Assembly: GCF_017301635.1 (NCBI RefSeq)
Contig: NZ_CP071091.1
Span: 401,001-465,000 of the forward strand
Length of the DNA: 64,000 nt
Direction of reading: 5' to 3'
From: Myxococcus landrumus
GTDB lineage: Bacteria > Myxococcota > Myxococcia > Myxococcales > Myxococcaceae
In this document: positions 46,501 through 53,968 of the stretch, piece by piece
Numbering within the stretch: position 1 is the stretch's first letter
Layout: each line of letters begins with the position of its first letter
Notes under the pieces: model-generated
What the model was told of the DNA's origin: nothing
Database searches by the model: none
Seen by the model: only the letters and a program-made list of their open reading frames with translations
Made by a program: the position numbers and the translations under genes

Positions 46501-47904
46501 GACGGCACCCTCGAGTTCCTGGGGCGCCGGGACGCGCAGGTGAAGGTGCGTGGCTACCGCATCGAGCTGGCGGAAGTCGAAGCCGCGCTCGCACGGCATC
46601 CCGCGCTGAAGGACTGTGTGGTGGAGGCGAAGGCGGACAGCTCGGGCCTCTCGCGGCTGGTGGCGTATGTGGTGGGTGCTCGCGGCGAACCGCCTCCTGC
46701 TCGCGAGCTACGGGACTTCCTCAAGCAACGGCTGCCCGAGTACATGGTGCCCGGCCACTTCGTTCCGCTGGAGGCCCTGCCGCTGTCGCCCAGCGGCAAG
46801 GTCAACCGCAGCGCGCTCCCCGCTCCCGCCATCGAGAGGGAAGGGCGCGCCTCGCCTCGCACCGCCCTGGAGCTTCAGCTCGTGCGCGCCTGGGAGGAGA
46901 CGCTGGGCCTGCACCCGGTGGGCATCCGCGATGACTTCTTCGAGCTGGGGGGACACTCCCTCCTCGCGGTGCGGCTGCTCGGCCGGATTCGCGACTTGAC
47001 GGGGCGGACGCTCCCCGTGGCGTCCCTCTTCCAGGGCGCGACGGTGGAGCACGTCGCGGAGCGGCTGGGCCGCGAGCCAGGTCCCCACTCGACGCTGGTG
47101 GAGCTGCGGGGGGGCAGGACGAAGCGTCCCTTCTTCTGCATCCATCCCGTGGGAGGAACGGTGCTCGCCTACGCGGAGCTCGCGCATTTGCAGGAGCGCG
47201 ACCAACCGTTCTTCGGCTTGCAGTCCCCGGGACTCGACGGCGAAGCCCCGCCGCTCGACAGCGTGGAGGCGCTGGCGGCCCACCACCTCCAGACGATTCG
47301 CACCGTGCAACCGCGAGGGCCCTACCTCCTCGGAGGCTGGTCCATGGGCGGCCTGCTCGCCTTCGAGATGGCGCAGCAGCTTCGGGAGCAGGGGGACGAC
47401 GTGGAATTGCTGGTCCTCATCGACGCCTACGCTCGCCCCGGACCCGTCGACGCGGAGGGGTTGCGTCCCGAGCGCCTGGGCTCGCTCTTCTTCAAGGACC
47501 TGCTGCGCGCGGCGGGCGCGGACCTGCCGTGCTCCGAGGATGCGCTCGCGCGAATGCCCGCGGAGGAGGCACTCCAGGCGCTGGAGACCGCGGGGCGCGC
47601 GGCGGCGGCATTGCCGGAGGCGGGGCTCTCCACATTGCGAAGTGTGTTCGAGTCCAACCTCGAGGCCGCCTGGCGCTATGTTCCCCGGCCCTACACCGGG
47701 GCGCTGCTCTCTCTCGAAGCGGGCGACTCACCGCGCGCCCACGAGTGGGAGCTGTTGGCGCGAGGCGGAGTCGAAGTCCACACGCTCCCGGGAGACCACT
47801 ACGCCCTGCTGCGTCCTCCCGGTGTACAGCCGCTCGCGAGGATTCTGCGTGAGGCCCTGGCGCGCATCCACGCGGGAGCGCGTGCCAGGAGCGCGTCCGC
47901 ATGA
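37588..47904 (+). CDS. Three-module nonribosomal peptide synthetase, C-A-T/C-A-T/C-A-T-TE
   Basis: A 3438-residue NRPS. Module 1: C (about 29-460), A (472-985), T (Ser 1016 in LGGHSLL). Module 2: C (1070-1500), A (1514-2025), T (Ser 2070, variant QGGHSLL). Module 3: C (2129-2560), A (2574-3080), T (Ser 3124). A type I thioesterase follows (3180-3430, GWSMGG Ser 3252, GDHYAL). All three C domains keep HHIVFDG; there are no epimerase, methyltransferase or reductase domains. Ten-residue codes aligned by eye: A1 DALWLGGTFK (close to valine codes), A2 and A3 both DVQFVAQVVK (close to the proline code DVQLIAHVVK). Starting with a C domain, it needs an acyl or peptidyl starter made elsewhere. Predicted product: acyl-Val-(Pro/Pip)-(Pro/Pip), released by TE. 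ATG at 37588 follows GAGG. Confidence 0.93.
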   Translation: MTQSEQSTRSKVERAGRRPPLVHQPHDGVVAQSFAQQRLWFLSQLDAGGTSYNAPFAVRLTGPLDANALRESFLAVVARHEVLRTTFGEEEGRPVQRIHPRAELEWGVEEVEAGAVRRRVEEEARRPFDLERGPLLRGRLLKVGKDDHVLVWVVHHIVFDGWSVGVLEKEVSEEYGAKVKGARKQEVQYADYARWQGEWLKGEVLETQLEWWKQAMADAPRMLELPADRARPAVQTFRGALKWMPLPEGLEGRLRELSRKEGVTLYMTLLAGFQALLARYSGQEDIVVGSPFAGRGQRDLEGLIGFFANMLALRTQVEDVSFQELCGRVRTTCLGAFAHQDVPFEQLVDALHLERDSSRSPLFQVAFVLQGEPSAALVLPGVEAADVRLEPGVSKFDLTLFARESARGLVTYWEFNTDLFDEETVSGWAEAYVRVLEAVVARPELRVSELPLVSESERERLLVAWNDTRTEYPRDASIQALFEAQAQLTPDAVAVEFEGSRLTFAELNQRANQLAHRLRRQGVESGSRVGLFTRRSLEMVVATLGILKAGGAYVPLDPSYPPERLSFMGEDAGLMALLVQPSLRSALPRFGVEVVELEPSWAAFSRESVENLTVDVPSLALAYVMYTSGSTGQPKGVCIPHRGVVRLVKGSRFVESGPGEVFLQLAPISFDAATLELWGPLLNGGKLVVYSEQAPTVEELEAALARHGVTALWLTAALFEQVMTTRPDALATVRQVLTGGDVVSPAAVRARLERGGRVVNGYGPTENTTFTTTQVLEELGQVGASVSIGRPIANTQVYVLDGSLSWVPVGVWGELYTGGDGLAWGYHRRPDLTAERFVPHPFSAEPGARLYRTGDRVRYRRDGTLEFASRWDGQVKLRGFRIELGEVEAALAMHPGVREVSVLAREDGPGGRWLVAYFVPSEGAGVTVPDLRAHARERLPEYMVPSAFVSLPVLPLTPNGKLDRKALPSPRAEASREGYSAPRTAMEQVVAEVLAPLLGLERMGRDDHFFELGGHSLLATRAVSRLREGIGRELPVRVLFESPTVAGLAERLEESHGAQPPPLTHRPHSGVVEQSFAQQRVWLTSQLDTDGASYNVPFARRLKGPLNTGALRESFREVVRRHEVLRTTFGEAEGKPVQRIHADAELAWVERGVEAGEVMRRVEEEAARPFDLERGPLLRVMLLKVGDEEHVLVWVVHHIVFDGWSVGLLEKELGEEYAARARGEARGSRVLEVQYADYARWQREWLKGEVLEKQLTWWKRELAGAPRVLELPTDRARPVARTYRGALKRVELPEGLEARLRERSRKEGVTLYMALLAGFQALLARYSGQEDVVVGTPISGRNWRQVEGLVGFFVNTLVMRTETGGASFQELLKRVRRGCLGAYAHQDLPFEQLVDALQPSRDLSRSPLFQVMFVMPGVMSPMRLEGLQVEDVDFEPGVSKFDLTLFAWESPRGLTTYWEYNTELFHEETVLRMAGHYGRLLSAAVEAPERRVSELPLLGEAERRALLLEWGARHDSSYAPGLMHRWVEAQVMRTPHAEAVTVGTCSLTYAELDARANQLANHLVALGVRPNGSVGLCLDRAGLEMPVAVLATLKAGAAFLPLDPTWPTERLKLMLADTEAPVVVAQSQWVSAVPAGTEARLLCLEDEAPAIALRSTRAPDVAVSPETHCYFVYTSGSTGRPKGIVMSHRAVGNMLGWLLKRTVTPKATTLQFASLNFDVSFQEMFGTWCLGGRVLLMTPALRQDPSAMLRYMVRHRVERLFLPFVALQALCDAAGSEEVLPPLTEVVTAGEQLQVTPALVSFFERLPGCVLENQYGPSEAHVVTAWRASGPPSSWPALPPVGMPITNVRLYVLDANGEPCPLGVPGEVGVAGASLAHGYHGRPDLTAERFLPDTLGATAPGERYYRTGDRARWLADGNLEFLGRLDGQVKLRGFRIELGEVEVVLRSLQGVRDAVAVVREDVPGDRRLVAYVVFQEGLRVEPSELRAQVQARVPEYMVPSAFVVLPALPLAPTGKVDRKALPVPHVESSRGGSEAPRTAMERVVAEVFGPLLGLERVGVETHFFGQGGHSLLAMQAVSRLKDVVGRELPVRILFESPTVAQLAEHLEDVLEEARGAPPPPLVSAPHGGVVAQSFAQQRLWFLSQLDAGGASYNMPFAVRLRGRLDVNALRESFREVVKRHEVLRTTFGEVEGKPVQRIHEEVALEWTVEAVEEGEVTRRVEEEAKRPFDLERGPLLRGRVLRVGKDDHVLVWVVHHIVFDGWSVGVLEKELGEAYRARVRGDEGGERALEVQYADYTRWQREWLKGEVLEKQLQWWRQALAGAPPVLELPADKPRPAMQSFNGKHLALHVPSGLASALRERSRKEGVTLYMALLAGFQALLARYSGQEDVVVGTPISGRNWRQVEGLVGFFVNTLVMRTETGGASFQELLKRVRRGCLGAYAHQDLPFEQLVDALQPSRDLSRSPLFQVMFVMPGPTTPLELSGLAVEEVVFEPGMAKFDLTLFVRERPHELVTYWEYNTDLFDEPTVARMANHYLRLLQAALTHPSLEVASLPLLGEAERHRLLVEWNATQAPCAPEPCVNVLFEAQAARTPDAVAVRFEDESLTYGELNEKANRLARHLRRGGVGPDVLVGLCVRRSLDLVVGVLGILKSGGAYVPLDPSYPRERLEWMLRSSGATALVTQSSLSALLPDTGARRLDLDTDAARFEGEDSGDLPPLAGPASLAYVIYTSGSTGAPKGVAMPHGPLLNLVRWQLGASRRPKGRTLQFSALSFDVSFQEMFSTWAAGGELVLMNEELRLDAHALLDLMDLCAVERLFLPFVALQNLAEAADRDGRVPRRLREIVTAGEQLRVTPALRRFMKRLPGGVLHNQYGPSEAHVVTALTLEGDPEAWPDLPPIGRPIANARLHVLDARQTPVPVGVPGELYVGGDVLARGYLHRPDLTLERFVADPLGTASGARLYRTGDFARYRPDGTLEFLGRRDAQVKVRGYRIELAEVEAALARHPALKDCVVEAKADSSGLSRLVAYVVGARGEPPPARELRDFLKQRLPEYMVPGHFVPLEALPLSPSGKVNRSALPAPAIEREGRASPRTALELQLVRAWEETLGLHPVGIRDDFFELGGHSLLAVRLLGRIRDLTGRTLPVASLFQGATVEHVAERLGREPGPHSTLVELRGGRTKRPFFCIHPVGGTVLAYAELAHLQERDQPFFGLQSPGLDGEAPPLDSVEALAAHHLQTIRTVQPRGPYLLGGWSMGGLLAFEMAQQLREQGDDVELLVLIDAYARPGPVDAEGLRPERLGSLFFKDLLRAAGADLPCSEDALARMPAEEALQALETAGRAAAALPEAGLSTLRSVFESNLEAAWRYVPRPYTGALLSLEAGDSPRAHEWELLARGGVEVHTLPGDHYALLRPPGVQPLARILREALARIHAGARARSASA
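41485..41834 (+). repeat. 350-bp direct repeat, copy 1 (C domain of module 2)
   Basis: Encodes the second half of the module-2 C domain, from LRERSRKEGVTLYM to FQVMFVMP. It is identical to 44659-45008 except for one base (C at 41814 versus T at 44988) by visual comparison. The offset is 3174 bp. Flanking sequence diverges at once, so this indicates recent gene conversion or module duplication inside the NRPS gene. Confidence 0.85.
44659..45008 (+). repeat. 350-bp direct repeat, copy 2 (C domain of module 3)
   Basis: Second copy of the near-identical C-domain segment at 41485-41834, in module 3. The corresponding part of module 1 is clearly more divergent, so the homogenisation involves only modules 2 and 3, whose A domains also share the same specificity code. 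Confidence 0.85.
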
Positions 47905-48038
47905 GACCCATGACGTCGACGTCACGCGCGCAGGTGCATCGACCCGGCATGTCACGCTCGTGCCACCGCTGGGATTCATGTTCTGAAATAGCTGAGAAAT
48001 GTGGCCTTGCTGCATTCGCGCACCTTCCCCGGCTTGTC

Positions 48039-48068
48039 TTGACGATGACAGGGAAGGCCCACAGACTG
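48039..48068 (+). promoter_or_regulatory. Possible promoter for the carrier/encapsulin pair
   Basis: TTGACG (48039-48044), 18-bp spacer, CAGACT (48063-48068), about 100 bp before the LysW-like start. The -35 is good and the -10 poor. It would give the carrier and encapsulin genes their own transcript, separate from the NRPS. Confidence 0.3.
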
Positions 48069-48091
48069 CACGCGCCTAGGACTCAGCGAGG

Positions 48092-48113
48092 GGGCGCGGA
48101 GTTGCGCGCCCCG
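48092..48113 (+). terminator. Perfect GC hairpin between NRPS and carrier gene
   Basis: GGGGCGCG (48092-48099), loop GAGTTG, CGCGCCCC (48106-48113): an 8-bp perfect stem. It could end NRPS transcription or act as a leader hairpin of the carrier/encapsulin mRNA. No T-run. Confidence 0.4.
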
Positions 48114-48166
48114 GGTTCCCGTTGCCGTCAGCGAACGCGCCGGCGGTTGGAGGAGGAGCAAAGGCC

Positions 48167-48364
48167 ATGCATGCACTGACGAAGCAGTCGGACTCGGCCG
48201 AGCAGGCGCGGTGTCCCACGTGTGCCCAGCCCATCGAGGGTGAGGGCCGTGTGGAGGGTGAAGTGCTCACGTGCTCGGGCTGCGATGGAGAGCTCGAGGT
48301 GGTGGGGCTCAACCCGCTGCGGCTCGAAGAGGCACCCGAGGTCGAGGAGGATTGGGGCGAGTAG
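48167..48364 (+). CDS. LysW-type amino-group carrier protein
   Basis: A 65-residue protein of the LysW/AmCP family. It has a zinc-ribbon CPTC at about 16-19 and CSGC at about 35-38, then GELEVVGLNPLRL and the invariant C-terminal EDWGE. In lysine/arginine biosynthesis and in some natural-product pathways the terminal Glu is joined to an amino acid through its alpha-amino group by a LysX/ArgX ATP-grasp ligase, holding intermediates while they are modified. No ligase or other LysW-pathway enzyme is in this window, so it is unlikely to serve primary lysine synthesis here. GGAGGAGGAG lies about 8 bases before the ATG. It is followed 13 bp later by the encapsulin gene. Confidence 0.88.
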   Translation: MHALTKQSDSAEQARCPTCAQPIEGEGRVEGEVLTCSGCDGELEVVGLNPLRLEEAPEVEEDWGE

Positions 48365-48377
48365 CCCCGACGCCGCC

Positions 48378-49241
48378 ATGAGCGCGAACGAGACAGCGGA
48401 GCAGCTCCCTCCTTCCCCCGGAAGAGTCTTCGCCCAGGCCGTGGCCCTGCAGGGCAAGAACGCCTCGGTGGAGTTCTCTCACACCATCACCGAGGCCTTC
48501 CCTGGCTTCAAGCGGCGTCCGCGCATCGCCGTGCGCGGGCTGTTCAAGGTGGTGAAGGCAGACAGCGCCAAGGTGAAGTACTGGCACGAGAAGCCCCCGG
48601 AGGGCCCGCTCGCGGTGTCCGTCGAGGACGTGGGGCTTCGTCCCGAGGCGGCCTTCGAGTTCCACACGGACCTGGCCGTCCTCAAGCCGACGACCGCGTG
48701 GATTCAAGTGCCGCCGTCGCTGCTGGACGACCCGGAGACGCTGGCGACCTTCATCGACTTCCGCCTGCTGGTGCGCCTGTGCACGGCGGAGAACCAGGCG
48801 CTCGCCCGGGGCCGGGGCGGAGACCGCGTGCGCGGAATCCTGGAGACGCCCGGCGTCACCCGGCTCCCCGCGCGCTCGGACCCCGTCTCCTCGCTCCTGG
48901 CCGCGTGTGACCGGGTGGAGCAGATGGGCGGCAGCGCGGACGGCATCCTCGTCAACCCCGCGGACTACTACCGGTACTTCGTGGGGAAGGGGGGCCTGCT
49001 CGCGGACCTGACCAGCATGGGCGTGCGCATCGCGCGGGCGCGCATGGTGGACCCGGGCCAGGTCATCGTCGGGGACTTCACCGCGGCCGCCACCATCTTC
49101 GACAGCGGCCGCTCCTCCATCCGCTTCGCGGAAGCCCCCGCTGGCATCTTCCCGCGTCAGGGATTGGCGGTGTGCGGCGAGATTCACGAAGCCCTCGTCG
49201 TCCACCTGCCCACCCACTTCTACGTCGCCTCGCTCGTCTGA
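48378..49241 (+). CDS. HK97-fold encapsulin shell protein, probably family 3 (natural-product type)
   Basis: A 287-residue protein with HK97 capsid-fold features. The A-domain element is DGILVNPADYYRYF, followed by GVRIARARMVDPGQVIVGDF, AAATIFDSGRSSIRFAE, and a C-terminal ALVVHLPTHFYVASLV resembling capsid-fold strands. There are no phage genes (portal, terminase, protease) nearby, which argues for an encapsulin nanocompartment rather than a prophage. Family 3 encapsulins occur in biosynthetic clusters, in myxobacteria among others, to my recollection with amino-group carrier genes. ATG at 48378 follows the carrier stop by 13 bp, so the two are coupled. Likely cargo: the carrier, the NRPS-pathway enzymes or the adjacent methyltransferase; none is proven. 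Confidence 0.78.
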   Translation: MSANETAEQLPPSPGRVFAQAVALQGKNASVEFSHTITEAFPGFKRRPRIAVRGLFKVVKADSAKVKYWHEKPPEGPLAVSVEDVGLRPEAAFEFHTDLAVLKPTTAWIQVPPSLLDDPETLATFIDFRLLVRLCTAENQALARGRGGDRVRGILETPGVTRLPARSDPVSSLLAACDRVEQMGGSADGILVNPADYYRYFVGKGGLLADLTSMGVRIARARMVDPGQVIVGDFTAAATIFDSGRSSIRFAEAPAGIFPRQGLAVCGEIHEALVVHLPTHFYVASLV

Positions 49242-49249
49242 GGCGACAG

Positions 49250-49281
49250 CGCGGCGGAAGCCCCCTCAGGGCTTCTCCGCG
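49250..49281. terminator. Bidirectional hairpin between encapsulin and methyltransferase genes
   Basis: Arms GCGGCGGAAGCCC and GGGCTTCTCCGC (with a small bulge) form a long stem over a five-base loop, spanning the gap between two convergent stop codons. It overlaps the end of the methyltransferase frame. A clear candidate for termination from both sides. Confidence 0.55.
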
Positions 49282-50234
49282 TGGACGACGGCGTACTCGT
49301 CGCAGTTGAACAGCATCAGCCACTGGAGCTGTTCGAATTCCATCTGCCGGGCACGCCGCACGTCCTCCCGCACCTTGGCCACCGTGATGTCGCCGGGCTT
49401 CCGCTCGGCGGCCGTCATGCCTCGCAGCGCCGCCAGCGCCGTGTTGACGGCGGGGTAGACATCCGACGCGATGGACTCCAGCCGCGCCTTCTGGAAGCCC
49501 GCCTCGCGCAGCTCCGCGAGGTAGCGCTGCGTGGTCCAGACATTGGCCTCCGGAAACGCAATCCGTCCCCGCCAGTAGCGGTGGCGCAGGCGGCGGCGCA
49601 GCCCGCTGCCCGACTCGCGGTCCGTCTTCTGGCACATGTCCGCCATCACCAGACGCCCCCCCGGCCGCAGCACCCGGAAGGCCTCTCGGAGGAAGTCGCC
49701 GCGGGTCCGGAAATGCATGGCGGACTCCAGCGCGAAGACGACATCGAACTCGCCGGAGCCGTAGGGAATCCGTGTCGCCGAGCCCAATTCCAGCCGGACC
49801 ACGTTGTCCAACCCGGTGAGCTTGACGCGCTCCTGGCCGATGCGGACCTGGTTGGGTGTGACATTGATGCCAATGATTCGCGCGGGACGGTATTCCTCCG
49901 CCCAGAGGATGTCCTGGTCCGCATAGCCAAACCCGCAGTCCAGCACCGAGTCGTGCTCGCTCAGCCGCGCCGTCCGTGCGAGCAGGTGGGCCATCTGCGC
50001 CTGTGCGGTCATGAACAACTCACCGACGCGCTCGCAGTTCGTCTCGTCCACCCGCTCCACGTCGCGCCAGTAGCCCAGGTTGATCCAGAAGGGCTCCCGT
50101 CCCGTGACGACCTGGATGTCTTGGGGCTTGGGGAGGCCGGTGACCCAGGCGCCCGTCTCGTTCGAGTAGAAGCGCTCCGGGTCCGCCAGCACCGCGCTCT
50201 TGAGCTGCCTTGCGACCTGCATGACGTTGAACAT
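49266..50234 (-). CDS. SAM-dependent class I methyltransferase
   Basis: A 322-residue Rossmann methyltransferase. SAM motif I is SVLDCGFGYADQD (about 98-110), followed by ARIIGINVTPNQV (motif II), GSATRIPYGSGEFDVVFALE (motifs IV) and LRPGGRLVMADM. The C-terminal part is helical. It resembles the sterol/tocopherol/rifamycin O- or C-methyltransferase group by motif spacing; the acceptor is unknown. ATG at 50234 was chosen because GAGGAGG lies 6 bases upstream; the GTG at 50237 is next to it. It is convergent with the encapsulin gene, so it may tailor the NRPS product or be the encapsulin cargo, which is inference. Confidence 0.82.
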   Translation of the reverse strand: MFNVMQVARQLKSAVLADPERFYSNETGAWVTGLPKPQDIQVVTGREPFWINLGYWRDVERVDETNCERVGELFMTAQAQMAHLLARTARLSEHDSVLDCGFGYADQDILWAEEYRPARIIGINVTPNQVRIGQERVKLTGLDNVVRLELGSATRIPYGSGEFDVVFALESAMHFRTRGDFLREAFRVLRPGGRLVMADMCQKTDRESGSGLRRRLRHRYWRGRIAFPEANVWTTQRYLAELREAGFQKARLESIASDVYPAVNTALAALRGMTAAERKPGDITVAKVREDVRRARQMEFEQLQWLMLFNCDEYAVVHAEKP

Positions 50235-50328
50235 CACGAGCCTCCTCGACAGCGATGCCAGTCATTATGACTGGAAATGCCAGGGTTGAGGAGCTGTCAG
50301 GTTTGAAAGGGACTGATAGGCAACCGAC

Positions 50329-50354
50329 GTGACGGGCCCGGGAGAGCCCGTCAC
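50329..50354 (-). terminator. Terminator-like hairpin after the hydratase/dehydrogenase gene
   Basis: GTGACGGGC (50329-50337) pairs perfectly with GCCCGTCAC (50346-50354) across an 8-base loop, 12 bp after the stop of the fadB-like gene on the minus strand. No T-run. Confidence 0.5.
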
Positions 50355-50366
50355 GGGGCAGAGCGG

Positions 50367-52544
50367 TTACTTCAGGAGCTCGCCTCGCTCGGCCTTCTCG
50401 ACGAGCGACGCGGGGGGCAGGAAGTGCTTGCCGTAGCGCTCGGCCAGCTCGCGCGCCCGGAGGATGAAGCCCTTCAGGCCGGTGCCGGTGGGGCCCTCAT
50501 AGCCGTTGATGAACTGGACCACGCCGCCCGTCCAGGGCGGGAAGCCGATGCCCAGGATGGAGCCGATGTTGGCGTCCGCCGCCGAGCGCAGCACGCCCTC
50601 GTCGAAGCAGCGCACCGTGTCGACGGCCTCGGCGAACAGCATCCGGTCCTTCATGTCCTCGAAGGGGATGGTGTGGCCCGCGCGGGTGAAGTGCTGGGCG
50701 AGGCCCGGCCACAATCCCACACGCTTGTCGTCCGCGTAGTCGTAGAAGCCACCGCCGGTGGAGCGGCCCTTGCGTCCATGCTTGTCAATCAGCGCATCGA
50801 TGACGGTGGCGCTGCCGTGCTCCACCCACGTCTGGCCAGCGGCCTCGACGGCGGCCTTCGTCTCCTGGCGAATCTTGCGCGGCAGGGTCAGCGTGAGCTC
50901 GTCCATGAGGGACAGCGGCGCGGCGGGGTAGCCCGCCTGGAGTCCCGCCTGCTCGATGGACGCGGGGGCCAGGCCCTCGCCCACCATGGCGATGGCCTCG
51001 TTGAGGAACGTGCCGATGACGCGGCTGGTGAAGAAGCCACGGCTGTCATTGACGACGATGGGCGTCTTGCCCATCTGCACCGCGATGTCGATGGCCTTCG
51101 CCAGCGTGGCATCGCTCGTCTTCTTGCCCGCGATGAGCTCCAGGAGCGGCATCTTGTCCACGGGGGAGAAGAAGTGCATGCCCACGAAGTCCTCCGGGCG
51201 CTGCACGCCTTCCGCCAGTTGGGTGATGGGCAGCGTGGAGGTGTTGGACGCCAGCACCGCGTCCGGGGCCACGACGCCCTGGACCTCCTGGAAGACCTTG
51301 TGCTTGAGCTCCACGCTCTCGAAGACGGCCTCGATGACCAGGTCGCAGCCCTGGAGCGCGGCCGGGTCCGAGGTGGGGCTGATGCGCGCCAGCAGCGCGT
51401 CGCCCTTCTCCTTCGTCGTCTTGCCCTTCTGGACGCCCTTCTCCACGAGCTTGACGGAGTACTGCTTGCCCTTCTCCGCGGCGGCCTGGCTGACGTCCTT
51501 GAGCACCACGTCGATGCCCGCCTTGGCGCACACGTAGGCGATGCCTGCGCCCATCATCCCCGCGCCCAGCACGCCCACCTTCTTCGCGGTGTGCTGCGGA
51601 TGGCCCTTGGGCCGCCCGCCGCCGGAGTTGATGTGCTGCATGTCGAAGAAGAACGCCTGAATCATGTTCTTCGCGACCTGGCCCGTGACGAGCTCGGTGA
51701 AGTAGCGCGACTCGATGGTGAACGCGGTATCCACGTCCACCTGCGTGCTCTCCACCGCGACGGCCATGATGGCGCGCGGGGCGGGCAGGTTCGTGCCCTT
51801 GATCTGCTTGCGCAGGTTGGCGGGGAAGGCGGGCAGGTTCGCCGCGAGGCCCGGCGAGGACGGCGTGCCGCCCGGAATCTTGTAGCCCTTGGCCTCCCAC
51901 GGCTGCTGCGCGCTCGGGTTGGCCTTCACCCATGCCTTGGCCGCGGGCAGCAGCGCGTCCACGGAGTCCACCACCTCATGCACCAGGCCCACCTCCTGGG
52001 CCTCCTTGGGGCGGTAGCGCTGGCCCTGGAGCAGCACCTTCATCATCGCGTCCACGATGCCCAGCATGCGCACGGTGCGCACCACGCCGCCGCCACCGGG
52101 CAGCAGGCCCAGCGTCACTTCCGGCAGGCCAATCTGCGCGCCCTTCACGTCGGCGACGATGCGGCGGTGACAGGCGAGGGCAATCTCCAGCCCACCGCCC
52201 AGCGCCGCGCCGTTGATGGCGGCGACCACGGGCTTGCCCAGCGTCTCCAGCACGCGCAGCTGCGCCTTGATTTCCTGCCCGAACTCGAAGGCCTGCTTCG
52301 CGTCCTCCTTGCGGATGCGCAACAGGTCCTTGAGGTCACCGCCGGCGAAGAAGGTCTTCTTCGCGGAGGTGAGGATGACGCCGGTGATGGAGGACTTCTC
52401 CTTGGCCAACCGGTTCACCGTCGCCCGCATGGACGCGATGTAGGCGGCGTTCATCGTGTTGGCGGACTGGTTCGGGTCGTCCATCGTCAAGAGGACGATG
52501 CCGTCGGCATCCTGTTCCCAGCGGATGGTGTTCTGCTCGCTCAT
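50367..52544 (-). CDS. fadB: Fatty-acid oxidation multifunctional enzyme (enoyl-CoA hydratase/3-hydroxyacyl-CoA dehydrogenase)
   Basis: A 725-residue bifunctional beta-oxidation enzyme. The N-terminal crotonase domain (about 1-300) has oxyanion-hole GAALGGGLEIALAC and the catalytic Glu in GLPEVTLGLLPGGGG. The C-terminal 3-hydroxyacyl-CoA dehydrogenase has NAD motif VGVLGAGMMGAGIA (about 327-340) and HFFSPVDKMPLLELIAGK with its catalytic His. It hydrates trans-2-enoyl-CoA and oxidises the 3-hydroxy product. The frame extends upstream into the thiolase gene region, but ATG at 52544 gives the standard start MSEQNTIRWEQD. It lies 41 bp after the thiolase, forming an alpha/beta beta-oxidation operon. 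The symbol could also be fadJ-like. Confidence 0.92.
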   Translation of the reverse strand: MSEQNTIRWEQDADGIVLLTMDDPNQSANTMNAAYIASMRATVNRLAKEKSSITGVILTSAKKTFFAGGDLKDLLRIRKEDAKQAFEFGQEIKAQLRVLETLGKPVVAAINGAALGGGLEIALACHRRIVADVKGAQIGLPEVTLGLLPGGGGVVRTVRMLGIVDAMMKVLLQGQRYRPKEAQEVGLVHEVVDSVDALLPAAKAWVKANPSAQQPWEAKGYKIPGGTPSSPGLAANLPAFPANLRKQIKGTNLPAPRAIMAVAVESTQVDVDTAFTIESRYFTELVTGQVAKNMIQAFFFDMQHINSGGGRPKGHPQHTAKKVGVLGAGMMGAGIAYVCAKAGIDVVLKDVSQAAAEKGKQYSVKLVEKGVQKGKTTKEKGDALLARISPTSDPAALQGCDLVIEAVFESVELKHKVFQEVQGVVAPDAVLASNTSTLPITQLAEGVQRPEDFVGMHFFSPVDKMPLLELIAGKKTSDATLAKAIDIAVQMGKTPIVVNDSRGFFTSRVIGTFLNEAIAMVGEGLAPASIEQAGLQAGYPAAPLSLMDELTLTLPRKIRQETKAAVEAAGQTWVEHGSATVIDALIDKHGRKGRSTGGGFYDYADDKRVGLWPGLAQHFTRAGHTIPFEDMKDRMLFAEAVDTVRCFDEGVLRSAADANIGSILGIGFPPWTGGVVQFINGYEGPTGTGLKGFILRARELAERYGKHFLPPASLVEKAERGELLK

Positions 52545-52585
52545 GGGATTCGCTCGAATCTTGTCGAAAGGAAGTCGGAGAAACG

Positions 52586-53797
<1,212 letters not shown>

Positions 53798-53968
53798 CGG
53801 GAGCCTCCTTGGGAATCCGGTTGGACTGACCTGTGACGGACGGGGCGAGTATCCGCGAACCGGTGGGGGCTGGGGTATTCCTTCCTGGAGGACCCATACC
53901 CTCCGAGGAATCGCGGAGGACCGTGCGCGACAGGTGTCTGGGATTGCGAGGAGGCTCCGGCGGGAGCG

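Noticed and set aside
48167-48364. Primary lysine or arginine biosynthesis via LysW
   Set aside because: None of the LysX/LysZ/LysY/LysJ/LysK-type partner genes is in the window, and the gene pairs with an encapsulin.
48378-49241. Prophage remnant
   Set aside because: Only a capsid-fold gene is present; there is no portal, terminase, protease, tail or integrase gene, and it is coupled to a carrier protein gene.
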